NCBI GenBank assembly: GCA_014381555.1
Contig: JACNLO010000037.1
Location: 1-64,000, forward strand
From: Planctomycetota bacterium
Lineage (GTDB): Bacteria; Planctomycetota; Phycisphaerae; Phycisphaerales; SM1A02
Reading direction: 5' to 3'
DNA length: 64,000 nt
Part shown: positions 63,921-64,000 of the stretch, piece after piece
How positions within the stretch are numbered: the first letter of the stretch is position 1
Layout of the letters: each line of letters opens with the position of its first letter
Program-made: the position numbers and the translations under genes
Notes under the pieces: generated by a model
Databases searched by the model: none
Told to the model about the DNA's origin: nothing
What the model saw: the letters and a program-made list of their open reading frames with translations, nothing else

Positions 63921-64000
63921 CTAATCGCCGCGATCAGTACCCCATGCAGCGCCAAGTATACGACTTGTCACTGACGGTCCCTCTTGTGGGGAAGGGTTGG
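63921..64000 (-). CDS. Possible C-terminal end of an off-window gene
   Basis: An open frame enters from the right edge and ends at 63921 with a protein-like tail (NPSPQEGPSVTSRILGAAWG, then TDRGD and a TAG stop). It is only 26 codons, so support is weak. A perfect 8-bp stem CGCGGCGA/TCGCCGCG (63891-63898, 63925-63932) encloses the stop region. The stretch 63771-63920 between it and tRNA-Gln shows no gene. Confidence 0.2.
   Translation of the reverse strand, partial: NPSPQEGPSVTSRILGAAWGTDRGD

Noticed and set aside
63749-63955. 68-aa minus-strand open frame near the right edge
   Set aside because: It runs over the tRNA-Gln 5' end and has no recognisable composition or ribosome site.
63771-64000. 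Possible structured RNA (RNase P, tmRNA or SRP-like)
   Set aside because: Inverted repeats exist, but none of the signature sequences of those RNAs is present.

Overview
The window looks like a chromosomal segment of a planctomycete, most likely of the class Phycisphaerae. It is AT-leaning, tightly packed and carries no phage or transposase genes. Taxonomic pointers read directly from the sequence are: a small basic protein of the type shared by Planctomycetes and Verrucomicrobia (31237-31476); a secreted protein ending in a double dockerin-like repeat of the Phycisphaerae style (22342-23394); its neighbour with a PAPSA/LLGIAG/RRRR sorting tail (23415-24050); a planctomycete-style degenerate family 10 glycosidase protein (53419-54924); and a WXG100/FtsK gene cluster (785-5687). 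No database search was possible, so the taxonomy is inference.

Layout. 1-740: 2.7 tandem copies of a 225-bp unit made almost entirely of hairpins, abutting tRNA-Val. 785-5687: four-gene operon of a WXG100-like protein, two coiled-coil proteins and a coiled-coil/two-TM/FtsK-type ATPase, resembling a minimal type VII secretion-like system. 5786-8699: ugd, ogt and a secreted EEP-family hydrolase. 8721-12617: glyA, trmL and an EF-G paralogue. 12650-17005: MBL hydrolase, cupin, then a coupled TPR/HEAT-lipoprotein/MATE operon. 17072-22209: metallophosphoesterase, infC, thrS, nrdR, pseudopilin. 22342-24050: two surface proteins. 24113-28515: Zn-ribbon coiled coil, cdsA, rhodanese, recX, TPR, and a secreted probable propeller protein. 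28488-31476: nth, moaE, mog, acpS, a SPOR-like membrane protein, the small basic protein. 31478-39525: aminotransferase, glycosyltransferase, thioesterase, DUF971, pyrF, solute-binding protein, cinA-type amidase, folK, and a thioredoxin-fold protein with Asp-His-Pro repeats. 39522-46813: dacB, ligA, a small membrane protein, uppP, ilvC, aroK, rpmH, rnc. 46801-55232: surface protein, EamA transporter, tRNA-Arg, fabI, MnmE-like GTPase, coaX, folD, purC, GH10-like protein, HhH protein. 55229-63770: mfd, NrdJ C-terminal domain protein, then rplI-ssb-rpsF-pth-rplY-prs-glmU(N) on the minus strand and tRNA-Gln. 63921-64000 may hold the end of one more gene.

Most genes are housekeeping: translation (thrS, infC, rpmH, rplI, rpsF, rplY, pth), DNA maintenance (ligA, mfd, nth, recX, ssb, ogt), envelope building (uppP, dacB, cdsA, fabI, ugd, glmU-N) and cofactor or nucleotide synthesis (folD, folK, coaX, purC, pyrF, prs, moaE, mog). 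Genes are joined by 1-4-nt start/stop overlaps, and nine divergent pairs are separated by only about 15-60 bp, so promoters must be very compact or lie inside coding sequence.

The best candidates for something undescribed are the WXG100/FtsK operon with its Shine-Dalgarno-sequestering hairpin, the hairpin-array repeat beside tRNA-Val, and the DHP-repeat thioredoxin protein. A recurring theme is acidic Glu-rich tails on several ribosome-associated proteins.
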